Source: a virus. Taken from it: a stretch of 20,461 nt of DNA. A program made the translations under genes and the position numbers. Positions 5,928 to 12,759 of this stretch are shown one piece after another (positions within the stretch are counted from its first letter, which is position 1; each line of letters opens with the position of its first letter). Under the pieces are notes generated by a model. It searched no databases. It had not been told where the DNA came from and saw nothing but the letters and a program-made list of their open reading frames with translations. Location of the stretch: positions 1 to 20,461 of IMG/VR virus record IMGVR_UViG_3300042568_001236, one strand, 5' to 3'.

Positions 5928-6152
5928 CTATTCACCGCTTGCGAGCTTATACCAAACCATTTGCTCAGACAAAATCTTTACCACGCGATTTGGGGGTTGT
6001 ACCACAGAGTCTCTGCGGGATTTGGAAATTTTGATGCGAACATTCTTGTCAGTAAATGCTATAATTTCACCCACTTGAAAGGTGCAGCAATGGGATTTCA
6101 ACAAAATCACATGGTCTCCAATTTCCAGTGGCTGCTTCAGAAAATCCTTCAT
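5928..6152 (-). CDS. small SH3-like phage protein, 74 residues (copy C)
   Basis: I prefer ATG 6152 over ATG 6194, because M-K-DFL is where the other family members begin, AGAAG lies ahead of it, and it starts five bases after the preceding stop. From 6194 the frame would overlap the preceding gene and add 14 residues with no counterpart. The product begins MKDFLKQPLEIGDHVILLKS, continues VGEIIAFTDKNVRIKIS, and ends RVVKILSEQMVWYKLASGE. It matches copies A and B in the IGD turn, the IxFTxKxVRxK strand and the closing EQxxWY motif. Confidence 0.75.
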   Translation of the reverse strand: MKDFLKQPLEIGDHVILLKSHCCTFQVGEIIAFTDKNVRIKISKSRRDSVVQPPNRVVKILSEQMVWYKLASGE

Positions 6153-6157
6153 ACTAT

Positions 6158-6649
6158 TCAACTTCTGCGACCCATCAGAAGTGTAAACAAACATGGATTT
6201 TTAATCATATGCAACACATTAGGATCCATCTGCATTGCGGTTATTTGCAACTCTTCGCTGGGGTCTTTAATATAGTAAATTACCGCAGGGTATGCCCGAA
6301 TTGCCATCATTTTTAGTTCATCATCTAATAGATGATCTGGAACTATTGAAATCACACAAGGATTCGTCTTAATTGCCTCACGATATTCATCTTTACTGGG
6401 ATTGAATATATGAGTGAGTAAACCTGGTTCTTTACTAACTGCGAGTAACCTAGCCTGGCGTGTTGGGTTTTTGATCAGTAGGATAGACGAAGCACATCGA
6501 GTAATTGCAGCCAATTGAACTGCTTCGCTGGGGTTATTAATCTGATCAATAAAATTTGCAAAATCAGACACTATCAGAATCTGTACTTGTTCATCGCAGT
6601 CATTTAAATCAGTGTTACAGAATTTAGCGTAAGCATCAGTCAATGTCAT
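6158..6649 (-). CDS. 22-residue-repeat protein, 163 residues (copy 2)
   Basis: The protein is made largely of degenerate repeats of about 22 residues, each of the form NPSE-xVQLAA followed by IxxIKN. Clear units start at PSEAVQLAAITR, PTRQARLLAVSK, PSKDEYREAIKT, DDELKMMAIRAY and PSEELQITAMQM, and the protein ends KNPCLFTLLMGRRS. The end is shared with copy 1 at 7347 (KNPCVFVRLIGKYE), so the two are paralogs. Alternating short helices of this length suggest a small alpha-solenoid, like the DUF4116 or leucine-rich-variant repeats, and hence a protein-binding surface. The N-terminal 40 residues are unique. It lies between two SH3-like genes, with gaps of 5-7 bases. Confidence 0.75.
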   Translation of the reverse strand: MTLTDAYAKFCNTDLNDCDEQVQILIVSDFANFIDQINNPSEAVQLAAITRCASSILLIKNPTRQARLLAVSKEPGLLTHIFNPSKDEYREAIKTNPCVISIVPDHLLDDELKMMAIRAYPAVIYYIKDPSEELQITAMQMDPNVLHMIKNPCLFTLLMGRRS

Positions 6650-6656
6650 ATCATGC

Positions 6657-6926
6657 TCAGCCTTTCTTTAATCTATACCAAACTAGCTGCTCATCAGTGA
6701 TTCGCACAACATCGCAAGCGTATACTGACATTTCTCTGCCGTGCGTTCCTTTAGCAGATTTGACTCGAATCATTTTGGGGCTGAAATGCAGTATTTGCGC
6801 CACTGTGAGGCTGCGTCCATTGCCGAAGCTGTTGGGGACTAAAACATAGTCGCTGGGAGATAATGGTTGTCCCAAAAAATCATCTACAACTTTGGATTGT
6901 GTGGGTTCTGTCAACTGGTTATTCAT
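6657..6926 (-). CDS. small SH3-like phage protein, 89 residues (copy B)
   Basis: ATG 6926 has a good AGGAAA ribosome site and overlaps the preceding stop by eight bases, so translation is probably coupled. After a 14-residue N-terminal extension the product reads DDFLGQPLSPSDYVLVPN, then LTVAQILHFSPKMIRVKSAK, and closes VVRITDEQLVWYRLKKG. It is aligned with copies A, C and D by the DFLxQ start, the FSPKxIRVK strand and the EQLVWY end. Function is unknown. It sits between the two 22-residue-repeat genes. Confidence 0.75.
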   Translation of the reverse strand: MNNQLTEPTQSKVVDDFLGQPLSPSDYVLVPNSFGNGRSLTVAQILHFSPKMIRVKSAKGTHGREMSVYACDVVRITDEQLVWYRLKKG

Positions 6927-7347
6927 ATTTTCCTATCAGTCTCACAAACACACAGGGGTTTTTGATGTGCTGAATTGCGGTTGGATTTTGTTTTACTGCT
7001 GCAATTTGCACTTTTTCACTGGGATCAACAATGTGCTGGATTGTAGTACCGTCTCTTTTTACTGCGGCCAATTGTACTCGCTCTGACGGTTCAACGATGG
7101 CCCGAATCAAATGGGGGTCTCGTTTGACTGAAACCAATTGAACCTTTTCAGTGGGAAAATCAATACTGTATATACAGTATTGATTTCGACGTACTGCCGC
7201 TAGCTGTACTCGTTCACTGGGATTTTTAGTGTAACAAATATTAGCAGGATCACTTTTAACTGCGGCCAATTGCATTTCTTCGGTTTGAGAAGAAATTGAA
7301 TTGATCAACGTGAATTTATGATCGTAAGAATCCAATGGTGCCCTCAT
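6919..7347 (-). CDS. 22-residue-repeat protein, 142 residues (copy 1)
   Basis: After about 20 unique residues the protein has five successive units of exactly 22 residues. They start at QTEEMQLAAVKS, PSERVQLAAVRR, PTEKVQLVSVKR, PSERVQLAAVKR and PSEKVQIAAVKQ, and each ends IxxIxx plus a hinge. It finishes KNPCVFVRLIGKYE. The P-[ST]-E-x-[VM]-Q-[LI] opening and AVK helix suggest a regular two-helix unit, hence an alpha-solenoid similar to DUF4116-type repeats of phages and giant viruses. Such proteins are generally thought to bind other proteins; that role is inferred. A weak promoter lies upstream. Confidence 0.8.
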   Translation of the reverse strand: MRAPLDSYDHKFTLINSISSQTEEMQLAAVKSDPANICYTKNPSERVQLAAVRRNQYCIYSIDFPTEKVQLVSVKRDPHLIRAIVEPSERVQLAAVKRDGTTIQHIVDPSEKVQIAAVKQNPTAIQHIKNPCVFVRLIGKYE

Positions 7348-7355
7348 TCACAATG

Positions 7356-7386
7356 ATACTACACAGAGTCAGTCAGCCGTTGTCAA
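7356..7386 (-). promoter_or_regulatory. possible weaker sigma70-type promoter
   Basis: TTGACA (7386-7381) is perfect, but the best -10 box, TAGTAT (7361-7356), is 19 bases away; a 17-base spacing would use the poorer TGTAGT. It lies in the gap ahead of the 142-residue repeat gene, eight bases before its ATG, in the same layout as the stronger promoters nearby. Confidence 0.4.
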
Positions 7387-7389
7387 AGG

Positions 7390-7617
7390 TTATTTTGATA
7401 GCAAAAACCAACTCACTTGCTCAGGTGTCAGTTTGAGCAGCTGATGTGGATTTTTGAGTTCTTCCCAAGCACCTTTGTATATTTTTACACGAACTTTTTT
7501 GGGCGTAAATGCAATCACAGAGGCCAGTGAGAAATTTTTACCATATTCCACAACAGCAACAAAGTCACCAATTTCAATATTTTGATTGAGAAAATCTTTT
7601 TTCATAGTGTCTTTCAT
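7390..7617 (-). CDS. small SH3-like phage protein, 75 residues (copy A)
   Basis: The start could be ATG 7617 or ATG 7605, and neither has a strong ribosome site. Read from 7617 the product is MKDTMKKDFLNQNIEIGDFV, then LASVIAFTPKKVRVKIYKG, then PHQLLKLTPEQVSWFLLSK. The IGD turn, the IAFTPKKVRVK strand and the PEQVxWF end define the family shared with the genes at 6926, 6152 and 5358. The alternation of this family with repeat proteins in the next two kilobases implies duplication of a two-gene unit. Confidence 0.75.
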   Translation of the reverse strand: MKDTMKKDFLNQNIEIGDFVAVVEYGKNFSLASVIAFTPKKVRVKIYKGAWEELKNPHQLLKLTPEQVSWFLLSK

Positions 7618-7668
7618 ATTTCAAATTGTTGTTTTACCAATTACTATACCGATAAAGTTGTTATTCTT

Positions 7669-8307
7669 TTAGTCAAAAAAGAAGATCTGGAACAACCGAC
7701 TGTTATGCAGCTGAGTTCCAAAATACCCAGCAGCAGCGTGAATGCTATGACTGTCAAAAATTACCAAACGATTGTAAATATTACCCACAGTGTCTACTAA
7801 ATCAAAACGAGTTTTGTCATAAAAACCACCAGAAAAGGCGCGGCCATGGTCAGGATCCTGACTGGATCTTATGCCAGTTTCGCGATGAGCATAGAAGCTG
7901 GTCCCAGTATCATAAGGAGCATTGGGTGTCAGATATATCATTGCTGCCCACACCTGAAGATCACAATGATAAACCAAAAGATCTTCAGGCGTACAGTACT
8001 GAAATTTTCCATTGGTTTCATACTCATCCCATTTAGTAATGGATTGGCCAATAATAGATTCAAAAGCAGACTTAATGGACTGATCACGATAGGTTAGCTC
8101 ACTACGCTTGCCCTTGTACCAACGATTGTCTTCAATATATCGAGCTTGTAGGGCTGTTTCACGAACCGCGTCCGGATTCTGATAGAAATTGTCCACAACA
8201 AAAATCTTTTTGCGATATGATGGGTTCAAGGCAAAAACATTGGTTACTTGATTTCTTGTTGCAACAACTGGACCCACTGCTTGGACTTGATCATTTGTGA
8301 CTATCAT
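7669..8307 (-). CDS. 2-oxoglutarate/Fe(II) oxygenase-like protein (DUF6445-like)
   Basis: 212 residues. The iron-binding triad of a double-stranded beta-helix oxygenase is visible: HCD at 114-116 (His114, Asp116) and His190 in HSIHAAAGYFG, with Arg204 in NSRLFQIFFF as a likely 2-oxoglutarate ligand. The phrases WAAMIYLTPNAPYDTGTSFY and NRLVIFDS are typical of the family often found in tail and accessory regions of large phages. Such enzymes hydroxylate protein, sugar or nucleic-acid substrates; the substrate here is unknown. It follows the glycosyltransferase-methyltransferase gene by 12 bases with an AAGGAAA ribosome site. A late-type TAAATA octamer just upstream may drive it separately. Confidence 0.8.
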   Translation of the reverse strand: MIVTNDQVQAVGPVVATRNQVTNVFALNPSYRKKIFVVDNFYQNPDAVRETALQARYIEDNRWYKGKRSELTYRDQSIKSAFESIIGQSITKWDEYETNGKFQYCTPEDLLVYHCDLQVWAAMIYLTPNAPYDTGTSFYAHRETGIRSSQDPDHGRAFSGGFYDKTRFDLVDTVGNIYNRLVIFDSHSIHAAAGYFGTQLHNSRLFQIFFFD

Positions 8308-8319
8308 ATAATTTCCTTG

Positions 8320-9564
8320 TTAGATATTTACACTATGTGGACGATAGCGTGGCTGTTTCAATGCCACTAACCAAGCATTCACTACTGCTATTTGATTGTC
8401 CCACCAACGAGTTTCCAGCTTGAACTCCTGAAAACGTATTTCGGTATTCCGGATGTATCGAGCCTTGTCCTGCCGGGTATAATACCAGAAACTGTTTTCA
8501 TTCCAGTAACTCACATGAGTGGGATCTTGCCAAGCACCACGCCCGTCTGTGCTGGGCACTTCAATGAAGGCCCATCCGCCATCCACTAATACCCGATGAA
8601 TTTCCTTCATGATATGCAACGGATCACGCAGATGTTCCAGTAAGTGACTGGCATTGATCACGCCCACAGAATTATCTGGCAAAGGAATACCCTGATTTAG
8701 ATCGGCAATGATATCAGCATCACAGAGATCAATAGTAACACAACCTGGTTTGGCATCAATGCCTCCGCCCAAATCCACCGCCATTAGTCCTTGTTTTTTT
8801 GCGTCCCTGAGCGCCAGCTGCCATGCATACTGATCAAACAGTTCACGTGTTTTGGTCTGAATTAATTCGTTGCGTTCAATCCAGGTATTCTCGCCGGTGA
8901 TACGGTAAATGTACAAACATTTTGGTATGTGAGCAAATTCAGTAACCAAATAGGTTTTGATCATCAGCTCATGATCGTCACACACTGACAATCCAGGGTT
9001 GTGGCCGCCCACTTCTTCATAAACACTGCGCCGCCAGGCTCTCACATGATCAGGTGCATACCAAATAAAACTCAGACTCTGACTGCTGGGAGGAAAACTG
9101 TGCATGGTTACCAGATCTCGACCTTGCCAGTTAAAATAAGAATAGTCCCACCCATAATTTTTATTGTAGGGAACAAACTTGTCCTGCATGTGGTACATGG
9201 CGTCGTTGCTGTATGCAAATCCCACGCTCTGATCCTGAAACGCTAGATTTAGCTCACTCAAGCAATCTGGCGTCAACAGATCATCGTGATCCACTTCTAC
9301 AAGTATTTCGCCAGTTCCTTGAGCGAATGCTTGCTTTTTCATAAAGCCCACGTTGGCATTAGGATAGTCAATTCCTTGGATAATTCTAACACGAGGATCT
9401 TTGTGAATTAGATCTGGGACTTGCTGTGGTGTTGCGCCGGAATTAAGATACAGGACCCATTCCCAATTTTGATAAATTTGATCCTGTAAACTCTGGTACA
9501 ACTCATTTAAAAAACTATTACGAATATGTGTAGGGGTTATGATACTAAATTTATAATTGGTCAT
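8320..9564 (-). CDS. glycosyltransferase family 2 fused to a class I methyltransferase
   Basis: 414 residues from ATG 9564; the frame upstream reads through the tRNA gene and is not real. Residues 1-110 are a GT-A glycosyltransferase: FSIITPTHIRNSF at the nucleotide-sugar fold start and DHDD at 92-95 as the metal-binding DxD. Residues 260-345 are a SAM-dependent methyltransferase of the type-11 group: VDLGGG at 263-268, an acidic residue at the end of the second strand (TIDL), NASHLLEHLRDP and the post-motif VLVDGGWAFIEVPS. The pair suggests transfer of a sugar and methylation of the glycan on the virion, host surface or phage DNA; which one is not shown. The oxygenase downstream may act on the same product. 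Confidence 0.85.
   Translation of the reverse strand: MTNYKFSIITPTHIRNSFLNELYQSLQDQIYQNWEWVLYLNSGATPQQVPDLIHKDPRVRIIQGIDYPNANVGFMKKQAFAQGTGEILVEVDHDDLLTPDCLSELNLAFQDQSVGFAYSNDAMYHMQDKFVPYNKNYGWDYSYFNWQGRDLVTMHSFPPSSQSLSFIWYAPDHVRAWRRSVYEEVGGHNPGLSVCDDHELMIKTYLVTEFAHIPKCLYIYRITGENTWIERNELIQTKTRELFDQYAWQLALRDAKKQGLMAVDLGGGIDAKPGCVTIDLCDADIIADLNQGIPLPDNSVGVINASHLLEHLRDPLHIMKEIHRVLVDGGWAFIEVPSTDGRGAWQDPTHVSYWNENSFWYYTRQDKARYIRNTEIRFQEFKLETRWWDNQIAVVNAWLVALKQPRYRPHSVNI
8325..8332 (-). promoter_or_regulatory. T4-late-type promoter octamer TGTAAATA
   Basis: TGTAAATA lies within the last codons of the glycosyltransferase-methyltransferase gene, 17 bases before the ATG of the oxygenase gene, with AAGGAAA between. 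It matches six of eight positions of the T4 late consensus TATAAATA. Chance occurrence in AT-rich DNA cannot be excluded for a single site. Confidence 0.4.
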
Positions 9565-9581
9565 GTTACCGACTAAAGAAT

Positions 9582-9666
9582 TGGATCCGGGTGTGGGACT
9601 CGAACCCACGTGGGCTTTCGCCGACGGTTTACAAAACCGTTCCAATCGCCACTATGGGAACCCGGC
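9582..9666 (-). tRNA. tRNA with anticodon TGT (Thr, reads ACA) and long variable arm
   Basis: The acceptor GCCGGGT pairs with ACCCGGA in six of seven positions (G1-A72 mismatch). The D-arm has a three-pair stem (CCA/TGG) and GG in the loop. The anticodon stem ACGGT/ACCGT encloses TTTGTAA, giving anticodon TGT. The T-arm is GTGGG TTCGAGT CCCAC. T73 and an encoded CCA follow. The variable region is 14 bases and can form GGC-GAAA-GCC, the shape of a class II tRNA, although bacterial Thr tRNAs are class I with four or five bases there. The three-pair D-stem also resembles tRNA-Tyr, but shifting the anticodon to GTA breaks the anticodon stem. Confidence 0.85.
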
Positions 9667-9671
9667 TCATT

Positions 9672-9830
9672 TTATTTAACTTCTTGTATATATCCAATAA
9701 TAACTCTGGGACCAAACATTCCACGAACGATATTTCGAGCAGCATTTACATCACTGGCTTGAACCACGATTTTTTGCATAATCTGTCCGGGGATTGTGTA
9801 GCTAACCTCAAAATTTCTGTAATTGGGCAT
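9672..9830 (-). CDS. small conserved phage protein, 52 residues
   Basis: I chose ATG 9830, preceded by AAAGAGAAC as a ribosome site, over the upstream TTG at 9866. The product begins MPNYRNFEVSYTIPGQIMQK, continues IVVQASDVNAARNIVRGMFG and ends RVIIGYIQEVK. This beta-strand, PG turn, VxA plus helix, and closing strand layout occurs in small hypothetical proteins of many T4-like phages. No function is known. Its stop is five bases before the tRNA and it is preceded by a GCTAAATA late-type octamer. Confidence 0.7.
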   Translation of the reverse strand: MPNYRNFEVSYTIPGQIMQKIVVQASDVNAARNIVRGMFGPRVIIGYIQEVK

Positions 9831-9856
9831 CTTAGTTCTCTTTATGTTACTAAATT

Positions 9857-9864
9857 TATTTAGC
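9857..9864 (-). promoter_or_regulatory. T4-late-type promoter octamer GCTAAATA
   Basis: GCTAAATA sits 26 bases before ATG 9830, in the gap after the cell-wall hydrolase gene. The identical octamer occurs at 19356-19363 in the same relation to a virion gene. It matches six of eight positions of the T4 late consensus. Confidence 0.45.
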
Positions 9865-9869
9865 AATTG

Positions 9870-10412
9870 TCAAAATTTACGATAGAATTTGTGATTTCCC
9901 ACCACTGCGATGGGCACTACACCGCTCCATCCAGGGGTCACATAGGTAGCATGAAAAAACAAAGCGTGCTTCATGTACTGCGAGTATTGATTTTGAGCCA
10001 ATACCTGTGTGGCAATCTGCCAACATTCACGACATTCAGCAGTGGATATGTGATGGTAATTGGAACATGCCCAGCTAAACTGACAAACACCTTGAGATTT
10101 TTGATTGATCACATCACAGGGAGTGTCTCCAAATCCCTTTTTTGTCCGGTTTTGAATCACACGAGCTACAGCAATTTTCCCCATTCTGGGTTCATGACCA
10201 CTTTCATACCATATGGCTGTGCTCATGCATCTTAGTTGTCGATAATCCACACTATTGATGGTCTTAAAATCTGCAACGTCGTATTTTTCTAATAAATCTT
10301 CCACAGTTTCTTTAGGTATCAATGAATTTGCGCTAACTGTATGTGTATAGGCCACAATAACCAGTGCCATAAACATCAATAACCAACTGTTAAGCCAAAA
10401 TTTAAATATCAT
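9870..10412 (-). CDS. SleB/CwlJ-type cell-wall hydrolase with N-terminal membrane signal
   Basis: 180 residues from ATG 10412, which has GGGGAAG ahead; the longer frame begins with TTG at 10454. Residues 1-25 are hydrophobic (MIFKFWLNSWLLMFMALVIV), followed by SANS, giving either a cleavable signal peptide or a signal-anchor-release sequence. The catalytic domain of the Hydrolase_2 family follows: STAIWYESGHEPRMGKIAVA (candidate catalytic Glu70), VIQNR, TPCDVINQ and CQFSWACS. Such enzymes cut peptidoglycan, so this is the likely endolysin or a virion-associated lysin. It has five or more Cys residues, which suits periplasmic disulfides. It lies immediately after the large tail gene. Confidence 0.85.
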   Translation of the reverse strand: MIFKFWLNSWLLMFMALVIVAYTHTVSANSLIPKETVEDLLEKYDVADFKTINSVDYRQLRCMSTAIWYESGHEPRMGKIAVARVIQNRTKKGFGDTPCDVINQKSQGVCQFSWACSNYHHISTAECRECWQIATQVLAQNQYSQYMKHALFFHATYVTPGWSGVVPIAVVGNHKFYRKF

Positions 10413-10460
10413 TAAACTTCCCCAGGGGATGTTAATACTAACAATAGTTGCCAAGTATTG

Positions 10461-12758
10461 TCAAAATCCAGTAGAACTCCTGGGCAACGATGCATATGGA
10501 TCGCTGGGTGCAGGCCATGCGCCACCACCCACCAATCCCACACCGGTCTCAGGTACTGGGACTGCACGAGCAGATTCAGATCCAGTGTCGGAACCTACAC
10601 CACCAAGTTCCAATGCCTGAACGTTTTTGCCTTCACGCATTGCAGCCACAATAGCCTGACCAGTTACTGAACTATCTGCACAGTCTTCGATTAGTTGTTG
10701 AGCTGAAAAATCATCAGTGTTTTTTCCGTAGTTGGGCAAATTAGTAACAAATGCTATCACTGTGTTCACACCACCACCCTGTACATAATAGGGAACATTG
10801 GCATTCAACCAATAGCTCATATTATGAGTTTCTGCTACTCGATTGTACAACTTTATTTTGTCGGACAATTTTAGTATAGTACATTGAATAGCCAGTTGCA
10901 AGGCTAAAGTTTCGGTATTGGTTTTTGCTGTGACCAGAGATACGTCCCAGTCGGTGGTTGTGCCAGACTGGATTTTTTCTCTGATGGTATTGAATTCAGA
11001 AACTATGGTGGCCATGTCACCCACTGCAACTGTTCCAGTATGAAATTTTTTCAAAACATTCACAGCTTCTGCCATGGTGAGATTATAATTGGTTTGACCC
11101 AGGCAATCCTCGGCTTTGAGGCGGCCATGAGCTCCACTGCCAGTACCCAATGTGGTCAACAGAGTATTCATCTGAGCTTCTGTTGTGGGTTTAGTGAGTG
11201 CGTTGAGATCTGACCCTGGGATGTTTTGCATCTGTTGCATACCGGAACCCAGTGTTCGAGCATCAGCACCAGCGTTAACTTTGACAAATTTTGCTAGATT
11301 TTTTGCCAAGCCCAGTATGGCGTCAGTTTCAGTAGTAGTGGTCTGTATCAGATTCAGTGCCGTGGCACCCACTGTGGTCGCAGGATCCAGTAACTGGGAA
11401 AATTTTGTAACGCCAGTGGCTGTGACTTTCAAAAACTGTTGGATACTAGCAATATCAGCAGAATCCGCTGATCTGTCAATCAAGTCACGAATGGCTTTGT
11501 CGGTGATCGTGTCCTTGAGCATGATTTTGTTGGTTTGAGCTTGCTTTATTTGGTCAGCAACAAAAGCTCCGTCAATCGTCTGAACTTTCTGAGTGGCTGG
11601 ATCTGTAAAAGTTTTTCCCAAAACAATCACATGTAAATTGCCCACTTTTTCTGCGTTGTTTTTAATCAGCTCGTTGAGAACTTGGCAGGCACTGAAACTC
11701 GCATAGGGACTTTGAAGATTTATCAATGCGCTGGCTTTATTGAAACCAACGCCCACGGTGGCTAGATCTGTGCTGCTATTGCCAGCTATTTTGGTGAGTC
11801 CGCCGGTTGCACCAGCAGCTGGTCCACCAGTACCAAAGTCCCCCACGCTGGCACTTTTGAGCACTGACCCAGTTTGACTGGCGTATCCTTGTGCTTGGCC
11901 CAGCACATTGGCAAAAGTCTTGCAACCGTCGCTATTGAACCACCCAGAAGTTCTGGCATAAGCACGCCGAATCAGTTCACCATCACCCCAATAAGATATA
12001 AACTGTTGGGGAGTACTTCCCACCGCCATGGGAAAATCTTTACATAAACTGTAAAAGATTTTACGTGGCAGAATCTTAATGGTCACAGTTTCACTACTGG
12101 TTGGCGCAGTCACAAAAGTGATTTGACTAAAATTACCATTGAAACTGTAATGTACCCCGGGGGTTTTCACTGTACCATTGATATCTACTTGTATAAAATC
12201 GTTGGTTAACCAGGTCAAACCAGTCACAGTGTAAGATGTAGTGTAAGTCGGAGTAAAGACCTTGGTGACGTCATCACCTGGAATGGTGTTGGCGATGGTG
12301 ACTTTTTCTGTAACAGGGGCCCCGGTGCGAGTTTCAAATGTTGCCCCTGTTACAGTGCCCGCTACTGTGGTCAGCCCAGCAACACCGTTGATGGCATTAG
12401 AGTAACTATTTGTGAGCTGAATACTGGTACCAGTAACGGCGGCCAGCACATAATAAGTAGTTCCAGATACTAATCCAGATCCTGTACCTCCCACCACTCC
12501 GGTGAGTTTTAAACTTTGACCTTGCAGGTAGGTACCAGATGCCACTGTGACTTCTCCAGCAACGCCGTTGATACTGCTTACACTAATACCAGTCAGTGGA
12601 GAACTGGTTAAATTGGAAACCATCAGGTAATAAGACTGTATGGCAGCATATTTAACATATTCTGATAACTGAGTGCTGATGTTGGGTGCAGCTATGCCAG
12701 TGTTTTGCAACAAACCGTGTAATGCTGTGACCTGAATACCGCTGAAATCTGTGGGCAT
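10461..12758 (-). CDS. large tail or baseplate structural protein, 765 residues
   Basis: It starts two bases after the PAAR gene stop, with CAGGAAA as ribosome site. Residues 60-235 are Gly/Thr/Val-rich beta-type sequence, including SGLVSGTTYYVLAAVTGTSI, a repeat I know from phage tail fibre and baseplate proteins, and two copies of INGVAG. The remaining two thirds are mixed and more helical, with SGMQQMQNIPGSDLNALTKP, a phrase also seen in T4-like cyanophage virion proteins, and a Gly/Pro/Ser-rich C-terminus. Position after PAAR and before the lysin supports a tail-tip or baseplate role. The exact gene counterpart in T4 is not clear. A 13-base perfect inverted repeat lies in the beta part. 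Confidence 0.75.
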   Translation of the reverse strand: MPTDFSGIQVTALHGLLQNTGIAAPNISTQLSEYVKYAAIQSYYLMVSNLTSSPLTGISVSSINGVAGEVTVASGTYLQGQSLKLTGVVGGTGSGLVSGTTYYVLAAVTGTSIQLTNSYSNAINGVAGLTTVAGTVTGATFETRTGAPVTEKVTIANTIPGDDVTKVFTPTYTTSYTVTGLTWLTNDFIQVDINGTVKTPGVHYSFNGNFSQITFVTAPTSSETVTIKILPRKIFYSLCKDFPMAVGSTPQQFISYWGDGELIRRAYARTSGWFNSDGCKTFANVLGQAQGYASQTGSVLKSASVGDFGTGGPAAGATGGLTKIAGNSSTDLATVGVGFNKASALINLQSPYASFSACQVLNELIKNNAEKVGNLHVIVLGKTFTDPATQKVQTIDGAFVADQIKQAQTNKIMLKDTITDKAIRDLIDRSADSADIASIQQFLKVTATGVTKFSQLLDPATTVGATALNLIQTTTTETDAILGLAKNLAKFVKVNAGADARTLGSGMQQMQNIPGSDLNALTKPTTEAQMNTLLTTLGTGSGAHGRLKAEDCLGQTNYNLTMAEAVNVLKKFHTGTVAVGDMATIVSEFNTIREKIQSGTTTDWDVSLVTAKTNTETLALQLAIQCTILKLSDKIKLYNRVAETHNMSYWLNANVPYYVQGGGVNTVIAFVTNLPNYGKNTDDFSAQQLIEDCADSSVTGQAIVAAMREGKNVQALELGGVGSDTGSESARAVPVPETGVGLVGGGAWPAPSDPYASLPRSSTGF
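12308..12355. repeat. 13-base perfect inverted repeat inside the tail gene
   Basis: CTGTAACAGGGGC at 12308-12320 is the exact reverse complement of GCCCCTGTTACAG at 12343-12355, with 22 bases between. In the protein it encodes the two phrases TVTGAT and GAPVTE on either side of a short linker. The length and GC content of the arms make a stable hairpin in mRNA or single-stranded DNA. Confidence 0.8.
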
Positions 12759-12759
12759 A

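Noticed and set aside
8320-9645. A longer glycosyltransferase frame starting at 9645.
   Set aside because: Its first 27 codons read through the tRNA gene; ATG 9564 agrees with the family start.
9582-9666. tRNA-Tyr (anticodon GTA).
   Set aside because: Moving the anticodon by one base destroys the five-pair anticodon stem, so TGT is the only consistent reading.
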